Below are positions 8,911-18,227 of a stretch of 64,000 bases of DNA, in pieces. Numbering within the stretch: position 1 is the first letter of the stretch; each line of letters starts with the position of its first letter. A program made the translations under genes and the position numbers. Source of the stretch: JAWSUT01 sp033549345 (lineage in GTDB: Bacteria > Bacillota > Dethiobacteria > Dethiobacterales > Dethiobacteraceae); assembly GCA_033549345.1 (NCBI GenBank), contig JAWSUT010000009.1, forward strand, positions 36,483 to 100,482, read 5' to 3'. The notes below the pieces were generated by a model. That model made no database searches and was not told where the DNA came from. It was given only the letters and a program-made list of their open reading frames with translations.

Positions 8911-8949
8911 AAAAAAGCCTGACTGCTCAGTGACGCAGTCAGGCTTTTT
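8911..8949. terminator. Bidirectional rho-independent terminator
   Basis: Stem AAAAAGCCTGACTGC paired with GCAGTCAGGCTTTTT around an eight-base loop. It lies between the convergent YlbF gene and the 8964-9560 gene and can serve both strands. Confidence 0.93.
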
Positions 8950-8963
8950 GATATCTATAAGGG

Positions 8964-9560
8964 TTATCGCTCTCCCAGATAAAGCGCGAGGGCAGGTTTA
9001 CTTTCATCAGTTGCCGGCTGACTGTTTTCGTTACCTATAACCCACCTGTTATTTTCATAGACAAGCAATACTTCAGTATGGGCCATTGTATCATAATCAT
9101 AGGGGGCCAAAAATTCCATTGTAATTCTGCCCTCTTCGCGTGAAAGAACCTGAGCGTCCTCAATAAACTCCGGTTTCCACAGCGGGAAGGCAAAACCCAT
9201 TTCATAGCCCCAGTCCCAAAGGTGTTCCTCGTAGAATTCCCTGAACTGGTTGTCTGTAATGTCCTCCGACCAATACTGTATGAGTTCACTTCGTACCTGA
9301 GTCCAGGATAACTTTTCTTTGTTTTCCAGTTCTGCTTCAAACGCAGCAGTAAATATGTCCACGGCGGCGGCATGAGCCTGCGAAGCCAGTGTAAAAGCTT
9401 CTTTGTCGGATAGTCCGTCGACAGAAGAAGTCATATGTATACCCGGTTCTGGTTTCATATCACGCTTTTCCTGCGTAACCGTGATATTTTCCCCACCCCG
9501 TCCAAGAACAAGGAGTAATAGAGTGATAACAATAACTGCACTCATCGCTTTTCTGTTCAT
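8964..9560 (-). CDS. Secreted or membrane-anchored hypothetical protein
   Basis: A 198-residue protein with an N-terminal hydrophobic segment (residues 5-20) that is either a signal peptide or an anchor. There is no lipobox Cys (the segment ends VLGRGG). The C-terminal part (LLVYENNRWVIGNEN) has the look of an NTF2-like or DUF3993-type domain common in Firmicute exported proteins. Function unknown. Monocistronic, with the shared terminator downstream. Confidence 0.7.
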   Translation of the reverse strand: MNRKAMSAVIVITLLLLVLGRGGENITVTQEKRDMKPEPGIHMTSSVDGLSDKEAFTLASQAHAAAVDIFTAAFEAELENKEKLSWTQVRSELIQYWSEDITDNQFREFYEEHLWDWGYEMGFAFPLWKPEFIEDAQVLSREEGRITMEFLAPYDYDTMAHTEVLLVYENNRWVIGNENSQPATDESKPALALYLGER

Positions 9561-9830
9561 GGAAGAACTCTCCTATCTCTGCAGTAAATTAAAAGTTGTC
9601 TTAGGTATAGTATAACGAACTTCCGGCATCTAAATGTTTATTTACTATTAACAGATAGTGAAGTTTAGATAACATTTTATGCAAGTGAGTCGCTTAGGAT
9701 ATGCACTGTAACAGAACGTCATATTTATTACCGGAATCCGGCAGAATAGATAAAAAATAAATTTGTAGATGCTTTATTGACGCCTGGCAGATATAATTCT
9801 GTTAAGAGGTAAAGAGAAGGGGAGATGCTT

Positions 9831-11861
9831 ATGCCTGACAACCGGGATATTCAAGCCGCGATGACAATTAAGCTGGACAGCGAACTGCCCGAGATACCCG
9901 CATTCGTTGACGATGTCAGAAGAGCGCCGCACAGGGGCTTTACATTGAATCAGCTGCAGACTGAAATTGCACTCAAGAATGCACTGCGTTATGTACCCGA
10001 GGAGCTTCACGAAGTTCTGGCTCCCGAGTTTTTAAACGAGCTGGTGACAAAAGGCAGGATATATGGCTACAGGTTCAGGCCTCCGGGACCAATTAAAGGC
10101 CAACCAATTGATGAATACAAAGGGAACTGCATCGAAGGCAAAGCATTCCAGGTGATGATAGATAATAACCTGGATTTCGACGTGGCGCTTTACCCTTATG
10201 AACTGGTCACTTACGGTGAGACGGGTAAAGTCTGTCAGAACTGGATGCAATACAGACTTCTGAAAAAATATCTGGAAGCCATGACAGACCACCAGACGCT
10301 CGTAGTTGAATCCGGTCACCCGCTGGGATTATTCCGCTCAAAGCCCGACAGCCCACGTGTAATTATCACCAACGCACTGATGGTCGGCATGTTTGACAAC
10401 GTCAAAGACTGGGATATTGCAGAACAGATGGGTGTTGCCAATTACGGCCAGATGACAGCCGGAGGCTGGATGTATATCGGTCCGCAGGGGATTGTCCACG
10501 GGACGTTTAACACTCTGCTGAATGCAGGGCGCCTTAAGCTGGGGCTGCGTGATGATGAGGACCTCAGAGGTGTGATTTTCATCAGCAGCGGGCTTGGCGG
10601 GATGAGCGGAGCCCAATCGAAGGCCGTGGAAATAGCCAACGGCGTCGGCATCATTGCCGAGGTTGACTATTCGCGGGTACAGACACGCTATCAGCAGGGC
10701 TGGGTTGGCAAGGTATCGGCAGACCTGGAAGAAGTGTTTCGCTGGGCAGCCGAATATGCTGCAGCCAAAAAGGCGGTTTCCATCGCCTACCATGGCAATA
10801 TTATCGACCTTCTGGCTTATGCCGTGGATAAAAATATTAAAATAGACCTTCTCTCCGACCAGACATCATGCCATGCTGTCCACGAGGGCGGCTACTGTCC
10901 GCAGGGCCTGACCTTCGCCCAAAGAACAGAAATGCTGCGGACAGAGAGAGCGAGGTTTAATCAGTTGGTTGATGAATCTCTGGCAAAGCATTTTGAACTC
11001 ATTAAAGTGCTTGTTAGCCGGGGAACCTATTTCTTCGATTATGGCAACGCGTTTTTAAAAGCCGTGTTCGATGCAGGCGTAAACGAAGTCTCTAAAAACG
11101 GTGTTGACGAAAAAGACGGCTTTATCTTCCCGTCGTACGTTGAGGATATCATGGGCCCGGAACTTTTTGACTATGGCTACGGTCCCTTCCGTTGGGTGTG
11201 CTTATCCGGTGAGCACGAAGATTTGCGCAAAACCGACCACGCGGCAATGGATTGTATTAACCCGAACAGAAGAGGGCAGGACAGGGATAACTACGTCTGG
11301 ATCCGGGATGCAGAAAAGCATAAGCTGGTCGTGGGCACACAGGCCAGAATTCTCTACCAGGATGCCATGGGCAGAACCAGAATCGCACTGCGCTTCAATG
11401 AAATGGTGCGCAACGGTGAAGTGGGTCCGATAATGCTGGGCCGAGACCACCATGATACCAGTGGAACCGATTCACCTTTCCGGGAAACAGCAAATATCAA
11501 GGATGGCAGTAATGTGATGGCGGATATGGCAACACAGTGCTTTGCAGGCAACGCGGCCAGGGGGATGAGTCTGGTTGCGCTGCACAACGGCGGCGGTGTC
11601 GGCGTCGGCAAAGCAATTAACGGCGGTTTCGGACTGGTTCTTGACGGCAGCGAGCGGGTTGATACAATCTTAAATTCAGCTATGCCCTGGGATGTAATGG
11701 GTGGTGTAGCCCGCAGAGCCTGGGCCAGAAATGAGAACTCTATTACCACCAGCATGGAATATAACCAGGAAAACAAGGGAACCGACCATATCACGCTGCC
11801 CTTTATACCCGATGAAAAACGGATCAAAGAACTGGTAGCTGCAGTTTTTGATAAAAAGTAA
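9831..11861 (+). CDS. hutU: Urocanate hydratase, long form
   Basis: Converts urocanate to 4-imidazolone-5-propionate, step 2 of histidine degradation, using tightly bound NAD+. Signatures include GLGGMSGAQSKAVE, DQTSCHAVHEGGYCPQG, RDHHDTSGTDSPFRET and HNGGGVGVGKAINGG. At 676 residues it is longer than the classical ~550-residue enzyme but fits the long form I associate with anaerobic Firmicutes. Of two in-frame ATGs (9825, 9831) I chose 9831, because GAAGGGGAG abuts the first and is six bases from the second. It is first in an operon with fchA, ftcD and hutI. Histidine ammonia-lyase is not in the window. Confidence 0.96.
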   Translation: MPDNRDIQAAMTIKLDSELPEIPAFVDDVRRAPHRGFTLNQLQTEIALKNALRYVPEELHEVLAPEFLNELVTKGRIYGYRFRPPGPIKGQPIDEYKGNCIEGKAFQVMIDNNLDFDVALYPYELVTYGETGKVCQNWMQYRLLKKYLEAMTDHQTLVVESGHPLGLFRSKPDSPRVIITNALMVGMFDNVKDWDIAEQMGVANYGQMTAGGWMYIGPQGIVHGTFNTLLNAGRLKLGLRDDEDLRGVIFISSGLGGMSGAQSKAVEIANGVGIIAEVDYSRVQTRYQQGWVGKVSADLEEVFRWAAEYAAAKKAVSIAYHGNIIDLLAYAVDKNIKIDLLSDQTSCHAVHEGGYCPQGLTFAQRTEMLRTERARFNQLVDESLAKHFELIKVLVSRGTYFFDYGNAFLKAVFDAGVNEVSKNGVDEKDGFIFPSYVEDIMGPELFDYGYGPFRWVCLSGEHEDLRKTDHAAMDCINPNRRGQDRDNYVWIRDAEKHKLVVGTQARILYQDAMGRTRIALRFNEMVRNGEVGPIMLGRDHHDTSGTDSPFRETANIKDGSNVMADMATQCFAGNAARGMSLVALHNGGGVGVGKAINGGFGLVLDGSERVDTILNSAMPWDVMGGVARRAWARNENSITTSMEYNQENKGTDHITLPFIPDEKRIKELVAAVFDKK

Positions 11862-11913
11862 ATACCAGCCTGTTCGTTTTGCATATGCAAAGCGGAAAAT
11901 ATCCCGCAAAAAA

Positions 11914-11945
11914 AGGTTCGTGGAGAAGAGCCGCGAACCATTTTA
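11914..11945 (+). promoter_or_regulatory. Intercistronic stem-loop between hutU and fchA
   Basis: Nine-pair stem GGTTCGTGG / CCGCGAACC (one G-U) with a seven-base loop, preceded by seven As and followed by only ATTTTAC. The U-tract is poor, so this may be a leaky terminator or mRNA-stability element that sets fchA-ftcD-hutI levels below hutU. Confidence 0.5.
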
Positions 11946-11992
11946 CAATAGTGCGCACGGATTCGTTTCCGCGCAGGTTTAAGGAGGACGTT

Positions 11993-12622
11993 ATGGATAA
12001 TCTGACAGTAAAAGAATTTACTTTATCGGTGGCATCAAACGAACCGGCACCAGGCGGAGGCAGTGTTTCTGCGCTTGGCGGATCCCAGGCTGCTGCCCTG
12101 CTTGCCATGTACTGCCGTCTCAGTCTGGGCAAGAAAGGCCTGGAAGACGTCCAGGAGAGCATGCAGGACGTCTCCCGCCGGGCCGAAGAAATAATGGCTA
12201 GCCTGCTGAGGGCCATTGCCGAGGACACCGCTGCATTTAACGAAGTGGTGGCGGCTTTTAAGTTGCCAAAGGATAACGACGAACAAAAGACGGCCAGAAA
12301 GGCCGCCGTTCAGGCAGCGTTTGAAAAAGCGGCCCGTGTTCCTTTGGACGTTGCCGAACAATGCTTGCAAATCATGGAGCTGATAGCCCACGTGGTAGGG
12401 AAGGGGAACAACTCCGCCATCACCGACATCGGTGTGGCCAACCTTCAGGCCTGGTCCGGCTTACAGGGGGCCCTTTACAATGTGGAAATCAATCTCACAT
12501 CCCTCAAAGATGCAGACCTGGTCAGTGAACTAAAGAGCCATGTGGAGCGCATCAGAGCCCGGGGTGCACAGCTTTTCCGCATGAACGCCGACGTTGTGGA
12601 AAATCTGCTGAAAGGGGAGTAG
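11993..12622 (+). CDS. fchA: Formimidoyltetrahydrofolate cyclodeaminase
   Basis: A 209-residue helical enzyme that cyclises 5-formimino-THF to 5,10-methenyl-THF with release of ammonia. Family marks are the glycine-rich PAPGGGSVSALGGSQAAAL near the N-terminus and GKGNNSAITDIGVAN later. ATG 11993 is chosen for its AAGGAGG ribosome site; the frame is open further upstream without a credible start. It corresponds to the C-terminal half of the fused mammalian FTCD. It follows hutU and precedes ftcD by three bases, giving a route from histidine to glutamate, ammonia and a one-carbon unit on folate. Confidence 0.93.
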   Translation: MDNLTVKEFTLSVASNEPAPGGGSVSALGGSQAAALLAMYCRLSLGKKGLEDVQESMQDVSRRAEEIMASLLRAIAEDTAAFNEVVAAFKLPKDNDEQKTARKAAVQAAFEKAARVPLDVAEQCLQIMELIAHVVGKGNNSAITDIGVANLQAWSGLQGALYNVEINLTSLKDADLVSELKSHVERIRARGAQLFRMNADVVENLLKGE

Positions 12623-12625
12623 ATT

Positions 12626-13534
12626 ATGCAGCAAATTATACAAAGCGCCGTTAACTTCAGTGAAGGGCGGCGGACGGAAATTATCGATGCGGTTATTGCA
12701 GCGGTCAGAGCGACGCCCGGTGTAACCGTTCTTGACTATTCCCATGATCATGATCACAACCGCTGTGTACTGACGTTTGCCGGCGCTCCCCGCGATGTGG
12801 GGGAAGCTGCCTTTCGCCTGGCCCAAAAAGCAGCCGAGTTGATTAATATGGAAGAACACCAGGGCGGCCACCCGCGTATGGGGGCCACGGATGTGATTCC
12901 CTTTATTCCCGTAACCGGTGTAACAATGGAAGACTGTGTGGCCCTGGCAAAGGATGTGGGCCGGCGCATCGGAGCAGAACTGCAGATTCCCGTTTTTCTA
13001 TATGAAGAAGCGGCATCGTCCCCTGCACGCAGGAATCTGGCGGATGTCCGCCGCGGCGAGTATGAAGGGTTGAAAGAGCTGATTAAGTCTGCCGAGAGGG
13101 CTCCCGATTTCGGACCGCAAAAGATGCATCCCCGTGCCGGGGCTGTGGCCGTCGGAGCCCGCCGCCCCCTGGTCGCTTATAATATTAACCTGGATTCATC
13201 CGACCTCACAGTAGCCAAAAAAATTGCGAAGGCAATCAGAGAAAGAACAGGCGGCCTTAAAAACGTCCGGGCCATCGGCCTCTATCTTGAAGACAGAAAC
13301 CAGGTACAGGTCTCAATGAACCTGGTCAACTGCGACGAAACACCGATCTATCGAGTCGTGGAACTTGTCAAAGCGGAAGCCGCCCGCTTTGGCGCCAGAG
13401 TGACCGATACAGAAGTTGTCGGCCTCTGCCCCCAGGCGTATCTTTTGGAAGCAGTGCGGTACTACCTGCAAATGCACACCTTTTCCGATGATCAGGTCAC
13501 TGAAAATAAAATTCTCCGGGAGATGAGCCAATAA
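12626..13534 (+). CDS. ftcD: Glutamate formimidoyltransferase
   Basis: Transfers the formimino group of N-formimino-L-glutamate to tetrahydrofolate, giving glutamate and 5-formimino-THF. The 302-residue protein has the family opening (SAVNFSEGRR), a conserved HDHDHNRCVLTF stretch and GGHPRMGATDVIPFIPV. It is equivalent to the N-terminal half of mammalian FTCD. It lies between fchA and hutI and overlaps hutI by one base (TAATG), so translation is probably coupled. Its presence, in place of formiminoglutamase (hutG), shows that the operon uses the folate-dependent branch of the pathway. Confidence 0.95.
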   Translation: MQQIIQSAVNFSEGRRTEIIDAVIAAVRATPGVTVLDYSHDHDHNRCVLTFAGAPRDVGEAAFRLAQKAAELINMEEHQGGHPRMGATDVIPFIPVTGVTMEDCVALAKDVGRRIGAELQIPVFLYEEAASSPARRNLADVRRGEYEGLKELIKSAERAPDFGPQKMHPRAGAVAVGARRPLVAYNINLDSSDLTVAKKIAKAIRERTGGLKNVRAIGLYLEDRNQVQVSMNLVNCDETPIYRVVELVKAEAARFGARVTDTEVVGLCPQAYLLEAVRYYLQMHTFSDDQVTENKILREMSQ

Positions 13535-14796
13535 TGAAACCTACCGCCGACCTGGTTATCCGGGACGCTGCGCAGCTGTTAACCTTTGCCGGCCCAAGCG
13601 GCCCCAGAACAGGCAAAGCCATGGCCGACCCCGCGGTCATTGAAGACGGGGCGGTGGCCGCTCTTGACGGCAGGATTGTGGCTGTGGGCAAAACAGACGA
13701 AGTACTGCAAACCCTTAGCTTTCTTCCTGAAACTAAAATTGTTAGCGCCCGTGGTAAAGTGGTGATGCCCTGTTTTGTCGACCCGCACACCCACCTCATT
13801 TACGGCGGCAGCAGGGAAGAGGAGTTCGTGCTCAGGCTCGAAGGTGCGCAATACCTGGATATTCTCGCCGCCGGCGGCGGCATCTTAAGCACCGTTAAAG
13901 CCACCCGAGCAGCAACCGAAGAGGAACTGACAGCAAAGGGCCATAAAATACTGGATAATTTCCTGCACGCCGGCGTGGGCACCGTCGAGAGTAAAAGCGG
14001 TTACGGCCTCGATACCGAAACAGAGCTAAAACAGCTCCGCGCGGCCCATGCCCTGGACCGGCAGCATGATGCCGACATTGTCCACACCTTTCTTGGTGCC
14101 CATGCTTTTCCCAAAGAATATGACAACAACCGTGAGGATTACGTGGATCTTGTCATACATGAGATGCTCCCCCGTGTAGCTGCAGAGAATCTCGCGGAGT
14201 TCTGCGATGTCTTCTGTGAAGAAAAAATATTTACCATTGAGCAATCCCGCAGAATCCTAACAGCCGCTAAAGAATGCGGCCTAAAACCCAAACTCCACGC
14301 CGATGAAATCGTCTCCTACGGCGGAGCAGAGCTGGCAGCCCAAGTCGGCGCAGTCTCAGCAGACCACCTGCTGCAGGCTTCGGAAAAAGGCATTGCTGCC
14401 ATGGCCGAGGCCGGTGTTGTCGCCGTACTGCTGCCGGGCACAGCGTTTTTTCTGATGAAAGAGTATGCCCGTGCCAGACGATTTATTGAAGCCGGCGTGC
14501 CTGTTGCGCTCTCAACAGACTGCAATCCCGGTTCTTCACCGACACAGGCCATGCATCTGATTCTCTCCCTGGCCTGTCTGGAGATGAAAATGAAGCCTGC
14601 TGAAGCGCTGACCGCCGCCACAATCAACGCGGCTTGCGCCATCGACAGAGGCCACCTGGTAGGCAGCCTGGAACCCGGCAAACAAGCCGATATTCTGATT
14701 ATGGATGCTCCCAACTATAACTATATACCGTATCATTACGGTATCAGTTTAGTGCATACCGTTTTTAAAAAGGGGAAAAAAGTGGTAGGTAAATAA
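13534..14796 (+). CDS. hutI: Imidazolonepropionase
   Basis: Hydrolyses 4-imidazolone-5-propionate to N-formimino-L-glutamate, step 3 of histidine degradation. A 420-residue amidohydrolase-fold enzyme with the metal-binding HxH in VDPHTHLIYGG, the substrate-site GGGILSTVKATR, KSGYGLDTETELK, KLHADEI, and the later metal ligand region STDCNPGSSPTQ. The start overlaps the ftcD stop by one base. It is the last gene of the hut operon, with a strong terminator five bases downstream. Confidence 0.96.
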   Translation: MKPTADLVIRDAAQLLTFAGPSGPRTGKAMADPAVIEDGAVAALDGRIVAVGKTDEVLQTLSFLPETKIVSARGKVVMPCFVDPHTHLIYGGSREEEFVLRLEGAQYLDILAAGGGILSTVKATRAATEEELTAKGHKILDNFLHAGVGTVESKSGYGLDTETELKQLRAAHALDRQHDADIVHTFLGAHAFPKEYDNNREDYVDLVIHEMLPRVAAENLAEFCDVFCEEKIFTIEQSRRILTAAKECGLKPKLHADEIVSYGGAELAAQVGAVSADHLLQASEKGIAAMAEAGVVAVLLPGTAFFLMKEYARARRFIEAGVPVALSTDCNPGSSPTQAMHLILSLACLEMKMKPAEALTAATINAACAIDRGHLVGSLEPGKQADILIMDAPNYNYIPYHYGISLVHTVFKKGKKVVGK

Positions 14797-14800
14797 AAAA

Positions 14801-14832
14801 GATCCGGAACTTGTTCTAAGTTCCGGATTTTT
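14801..14832 (+). terminator. hut operon terminator
   Basis: GATCCGGAACTT / AAGTTCCGGAT stem with a five-base loop followed by TTTTT; it closes hutU-fchA-ftcD-hutI. Confidence 0.92.
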
Positions 14833-14835
14833 CTT

Positions 14836-15085
14836 TTTAGACAGAAGCCCCCTTCTGAAGATGCGAGGAGAAATGAGCAGCACAGCTGCAATCAGGCTCG
14901 TCACTAGCACGATGGGTAAAAAAGGTTCCACTGCTTCGCCCGCACCAAGCGGATACCAGTTCAGTGCGGTATTAACGCCGGCATGTAAAAGAACAACCAA
15001 GGGGATACTACCCCCGGTGTCGATAAAGCACCAGGTAAAGATAACCGAAAGCGCCAGGCCGTTTATAAATCTATGCTCACCTATT
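14836..15085 (-). pseudogene. 5'-truncated CPBP (CAAX/Abi) membrane protease remnant
   Basis: The minus strand encodes a stretch ending in a recognisable C-terminal piece of the CPBP family: GLALSVIFTWCFIDTGGS, then IPLVVLLHAGVNTALNW. The histidine in LLHAGVN is one of the family's conserved sites, but the catalytic EExxxR and other upstream motifs are absent. The open frame runs on into the hut terminator, which is not natural. It therefore looks like a decaying gene fragment, with the 5' part lost near 15090 where the rarD promoter region begins. Confidence 0.7.
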
Positions 15086-15147
15086 TCCTGCAAACAGGAT
15101 ATGTGAGATAATAAGAAAATACGAATTGACACAGAGGAGCAGACGAT

Positions 15148-16092
15148 ATGAACAACAACAACCTGACAGAACATGATGCGGTGGGAATCTGGTATGGAGT
15201 ACTGGCATATACCGCCTGGGGGATCTTGCCCCTTTACTGGAAACTGTTAAACGTAGTACCTGCGATGGAAATACTGGCTCACCGCATTGTGTGGTCCTTT
15301 GTTTTTGTCGGCGCCATTCTGATCCTGACCGGAGGGTGGCAAAAACTGCTTTTGGTTATACAGAACAAGAAAAATCTGTTATATCTATTCCTATGCGGTT
15401 TTCTGATCAGCTTAAACTGGTTTACATACATCTGGGCTGTGAATTCCAATCATGTTATTGAAGCCAGCATGGGTTACTATATTAATCCTTTGGTGGTCGT
15501 CCTGCTTGGCGTTGTCGTACTAAAAGAAAAACTGACACGCTGGCAGGGGATAGCCATCCTGCTTGCCACAGCCGGCGTCTTAATTATTACGCTCCAGTAC
15601 GGCCGGATACCCTGGGTGGCACTGATTCTCGCCGCGACGTTTGCTTTGTACGGACTCTCCAAAAAATTAATCAAAGTAGACTCCATTACCGGCCTGGCCC
15701 TGGAGACGATGGTCGTGATGCCCCTTGCCCTGTACTTTATCATTACACGCCAAACGCAGGGGATCGGTTCCCTGGGCAGAATTCCTTTTCAGACAGCGCT
15801 TATCCTCTGCGGTTCAGGTATCGTTACTGCCACACCTCTGTTATGGTTTGCCATGGGAGCCCAAAAAGTAAAACTGACGATGATGGGTTTTCTGCAGTAT
15901 ATTGCCCCCACACTCAGTTTACTTTTAGGCATCTTTGTTTTTAAGGAGTACTTCTCCGCACTGCATTTCATCAGCTTCAGCTTTATCTGGGCGGGGCTTT
16001 TAATCTTTATTGTTGAAAACGTAGGTATGGCAAGGCAGATCAAAGCAGAGAAAGCATTAATAAAACAACAGAGCCAGGAATCTGTTATTTAA
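15148..16092 (+). CDS. rarD: RarD/EamA-type DMT transporter
   Basis: A 314-residue inner-membrane protein with about ten hydrophobic helices in two EamA repeats, typical of the drug/metabolite transporter superfamily. The opening (GIWYGVLAYTAWGILPLYWK, then EILAHRIVWSF) is characteristic of RarD (chloramphenicol-sensitive protein RarD family). Substrate unknown. GAGGAG lies before ATG 15148. The PatB-like gene starts 18 bases after the stop, so the two are probably cotranscribed, and export of an amino-acid-related compound is a possible joint role. Confidence 0.92.
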   Translation: MNNNNLTEHDAVGIWYGVLAYTAWGILPLYWKLLNVVPAMEILAHRIVWSFVFVGAILILTGGWQKLLLVIQNKKNLLYLFLCGFLISLNWFTYIWAVNSNHVIEASMGYYINPLVVVLLGVVVLKEKLTRWQGIAILLATAGVLIITLQYGRIPWVALILAATFALYGLSKKLIKVDSITGLALETMVVMPLALYFIITRQTQGIGSLGRIPFQTALILCGSGIVTATPLLWFAMGAQKVKLTMMGFLQYIAPTLSLLLGIFVFKEYFSALHFISFSFIWAGLLIFIVENVGMARQIKAEKALIKQQSQESVI

Positions 16093-16110
16093 AACCCGGG
16101 AGGGAAATAG

Positions 16111-17292
16111 ATGGGTTACGATCTAAACAAGTTTATCGATCGCAGCAATACAAACAGTGTGAAATGGGAATATATGCAGAACGTAGATCCGCAGGCCACC
16201 GCCGATACCATTCCCCTGTGGGTCGCCGATATGGATTTTCCCTGCGCAGAACCGATTATCAAAGCTCTGCATGAGAGGGTAGACCGCAAAATTTTCGGCT
16301 ATAGCTCACACGATCATGAAGACTATTACAACGCAGTGCGTGGCTGGTTTCAGCGGCGTTTCGACTGGGATATTGACGCGGCAGATCTGGTTTTCAGCCC
16401 GGGTGTGGTACCGGCAGTCGGTTTTCTTCTCGACATTCTGACAGAACCCGGAGACGGCGTTCTGATACAGAGGCCCGTTTATCACCCGTTTACCAGACTG
16501 ATAGAAACACGTAACCGTGTCCTAATCAATAACCCGCTAACCAACCGTAACGGTTACTATGAAATGGACTTTGCCGACCTGGAGAGAAAAGTAAAAGACC
16601 CCCGTACAAAATTAATGATTCTCTGTAGTCCGCACAACCCGGTTGGCCGTGTCTGGAAAGAGGACGAACTGCGTACACTTGGCCGGATTTGCCTGGACAA
16701 TGACGTCTTCATTATCTCCGACGAGATACATTGTGACCTGGTCAGAAGAGGCGTAAAACACACCCCGCTGGAAACCCTGTTTCCTGAGTACAGGGATAGA
16801 ATCATTACAACGACAGCACCGAGTAAAACCTTCAACCTGGCCGGAATGCAGGTGTCGAATATCATTATCCATGCCCCGAAAATAAGAGCTAAGTGGCAAG
16901 CCTATGTAAAGGACCAACTGGGCATTATGTGGCCCAATACGTTGTCCATTGTGGCCGCACAGGCGGCTTACTGCCAGGGAGAAGGATGGCTGGAAAAAGT
17001 GCTGGATTACGTAGACGGGAACCTCGCTTTTCTGCAGGACTTTCTTGAAAAGCATGTCTCCAAGGCCCGCTGCTCTCCCATCGAAGGGACATATCTTGCC
17101 TGGGTTGATTTCACTGATTACGGTTACAGCCAGGATGAGTTGATCAGACGGATGTACCGGGAAGCTAAAGTCCTGGTCCTGGACGGCACATTGTTCGGTG
17201 AAGAAGGAGAAGGCTTTATCCGTATCAACACGGCCTGTCCCAGAGACATACTCAAAGAGGCTCTGGAACGTATCGCCAAGATCGTGAGGTGA
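16111..17292 (+). CDS. patB: PatB/MalY-type PLP-dependent C-S lyase (aminotransferase fold)
   Basis: A 393-residue fold-type I pyridoxal-phosphate enzyme. The PLP Lys239 lies in TTAPSKTFNLAG, with upstream markers IPLWVADMDFP, FSPGVVPAV, CSPHNPVGRVW and ISDEIHCDL that distinguish the PatB/MalY group from true aminotransferases. Relatives cleave cystathionine or cysteine C-S bonds, giving homocysteine or H2S plus pyruvate and ammonia, and may also transaminate. The ribosome site GGGAGGG precedes ATG 16111. It lies between rarD and the DUF6544 gene, whose TTG start is four bases after this stop. Confidence 0.92.
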   Translation: MGYDLNKFIDRSNTNSVKWEYMQNVDPQATADTIPLWVADMDFPCAEPIIKALHERVDRKIFGYSSHDHEDYYNAVRGWFQRRFDWDIDAADLVFSPGVVPAVGFLLDILTEPGDGVLIQRPVYHPFTRLIETRNRVLINNPLTNRNGYYEMDFADLERKVKDPRTKLMILCSPHNPVGRVWKEDELRTLGRICLDNDVFIISDEIHCDLVRRGVKHTPLETLFPEYRDRIITTTAPSKTFNLAGMQVSNIIIHAPKIRAKWQAYVKDQLGIMWPNTLSIVAAQAAYCQGEGWLEKVLDYVDGNLAFLQDFLEKHVSKARCSPIEGTYLAWVDFTDYGYSQDELIRRMYREAKVLVLDGTLFGEEGEGFIRINTACPRDILKEALERIAKIVR

Positions 17293-17296
17293 AAAT

Positions 17297-18148
17297 TTGA
17301 CGGTACTTATGTGGATTATACGTATCTTATTGGTTGCTGCCATTATCGTTGTGATTGCAGTCAGTGCCGGCAGGATGCTCTTTGACAGGCAGGTAAGAAA
17401 TGAAGTGCAAACTCTGTTTCAGGGAATTCCGACTGAATCAAACATGATTACAGAAGAAGACCTGGTTGGATTGCCTGAGCCCGTGCAAAGATGGCTGCAG
17501 AGGTCACAGGTTGTTGGCAAAGAGAAAGCAACTGCCCTCAGGCTGAAACAAAAAGGCTTGTTTCGGATGGGTGAAGATAAACCCTGGATACCCTTTACAG
17601 CCCAGCAGTATTACAATATAGAATCTCCGGGATTTATCTGGTATACCACAATGAAGATGGCCCCCTCGCTGTCGGTCAGGGGAAGAGACTTATATTACGA
17701 CGGCCGCGGGAATATGTTAATCAAGGTTTTATCATTGATAAAAGTTGCCGATGCAAGCGGCCTCGAAATGGACCAGGGGACGTTAGTGCGTTTTTTAAAT
17801 GAAATGATGTGGTTCCCCAGTGCCGCAATCAATGATTATGTCACATGGGAGCAGGTCAGTGAAAATTCCGCCAAAGCCATGATGGAGTACAAAGGCGTCA
17901 GCGCTTCTGCAATTTTTCATTTTAATGATGACGGTGACCTGATTAACTTTGTTGCCGAACGATACATGGACAGTCCGGATGGTTTTAGATTGGAAACCTG
18001 GGCAACACCTATCGATGAACACAGAGAAATGGATGGCAGAAGAATACCAACCAAAGGGGAGGCCATCTGGGAGCTCGATACGGGAGACTTTTCCTATATC
18101 CAGTTAGAAGTGACGGAAATCGAATATAATAATCCAACTTTATATTAA
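17297..18148 (+). CDS. DUF6544 family membrane-anchored protein
   Basis: A 283-residue protein with one N-terminal transmembrane helix (residues 4-26) and a beta-rich soluble part. The stretch LPEPVQRWLQRSQVVG followed by LRLKQKGLFRMG resembles the DUF6544 family; its function is unknown. The start is TTG 17297, supported by GAGGTGAAAA directly upstream and by four-base spacing from patB, which implies an operon. Confidence 0.78.
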   Translation: MTVLMWIIRILLVAAIIVVIAVSAGRMLFDRQVRNEVQTLFQGIPTESNMITEEDLVGLPEPVQRWLQRSQVVGKEKATALRLKQKGLFRMGEDKPWIPFTAQQYYNIESPGFIWYTTMKMAPSLSVRGRDLYYDGRGNMLIKVLSLIKVADASGLEMDQGTLVRFLNEMMWFPSAAINDYVTWEQVSENSAKAMMEYKGVSASAIFHFNDDGDLINFVAERYMDSPDGFRLETWATPIDEHREMDGRRIPTKGEAIWELDTGDFSYIQLEVTEIEYNNPTLY

Positions 18149-18227
18149 CAGGCCAGACGGCACACCGGCACAAAAAGGAAAAGCCCCTGATATGGCATAG
18201 ACCATTTTTAATTTCAGAGGTGGGGAA

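Noticed and set aside
9777..9798. TTGACG...TATAAT promoter for hutU
   Set aside because: The spacer is only about ten bases, too short for sigma-A; the TATAAT may pair with a weaker upstream -35.
11354..11941. Long minus-strand open frame inside hutU
   Set aside because: It mirrors a strongly coding plus-strand gene; no ribosome site and compositionally unlike a protein.
14749..15174. Full-length CPBP protease gene
   Set aside because: The frame runs through the hut terminator and lacks the catalytic EExxxR region; called a remnant instead.
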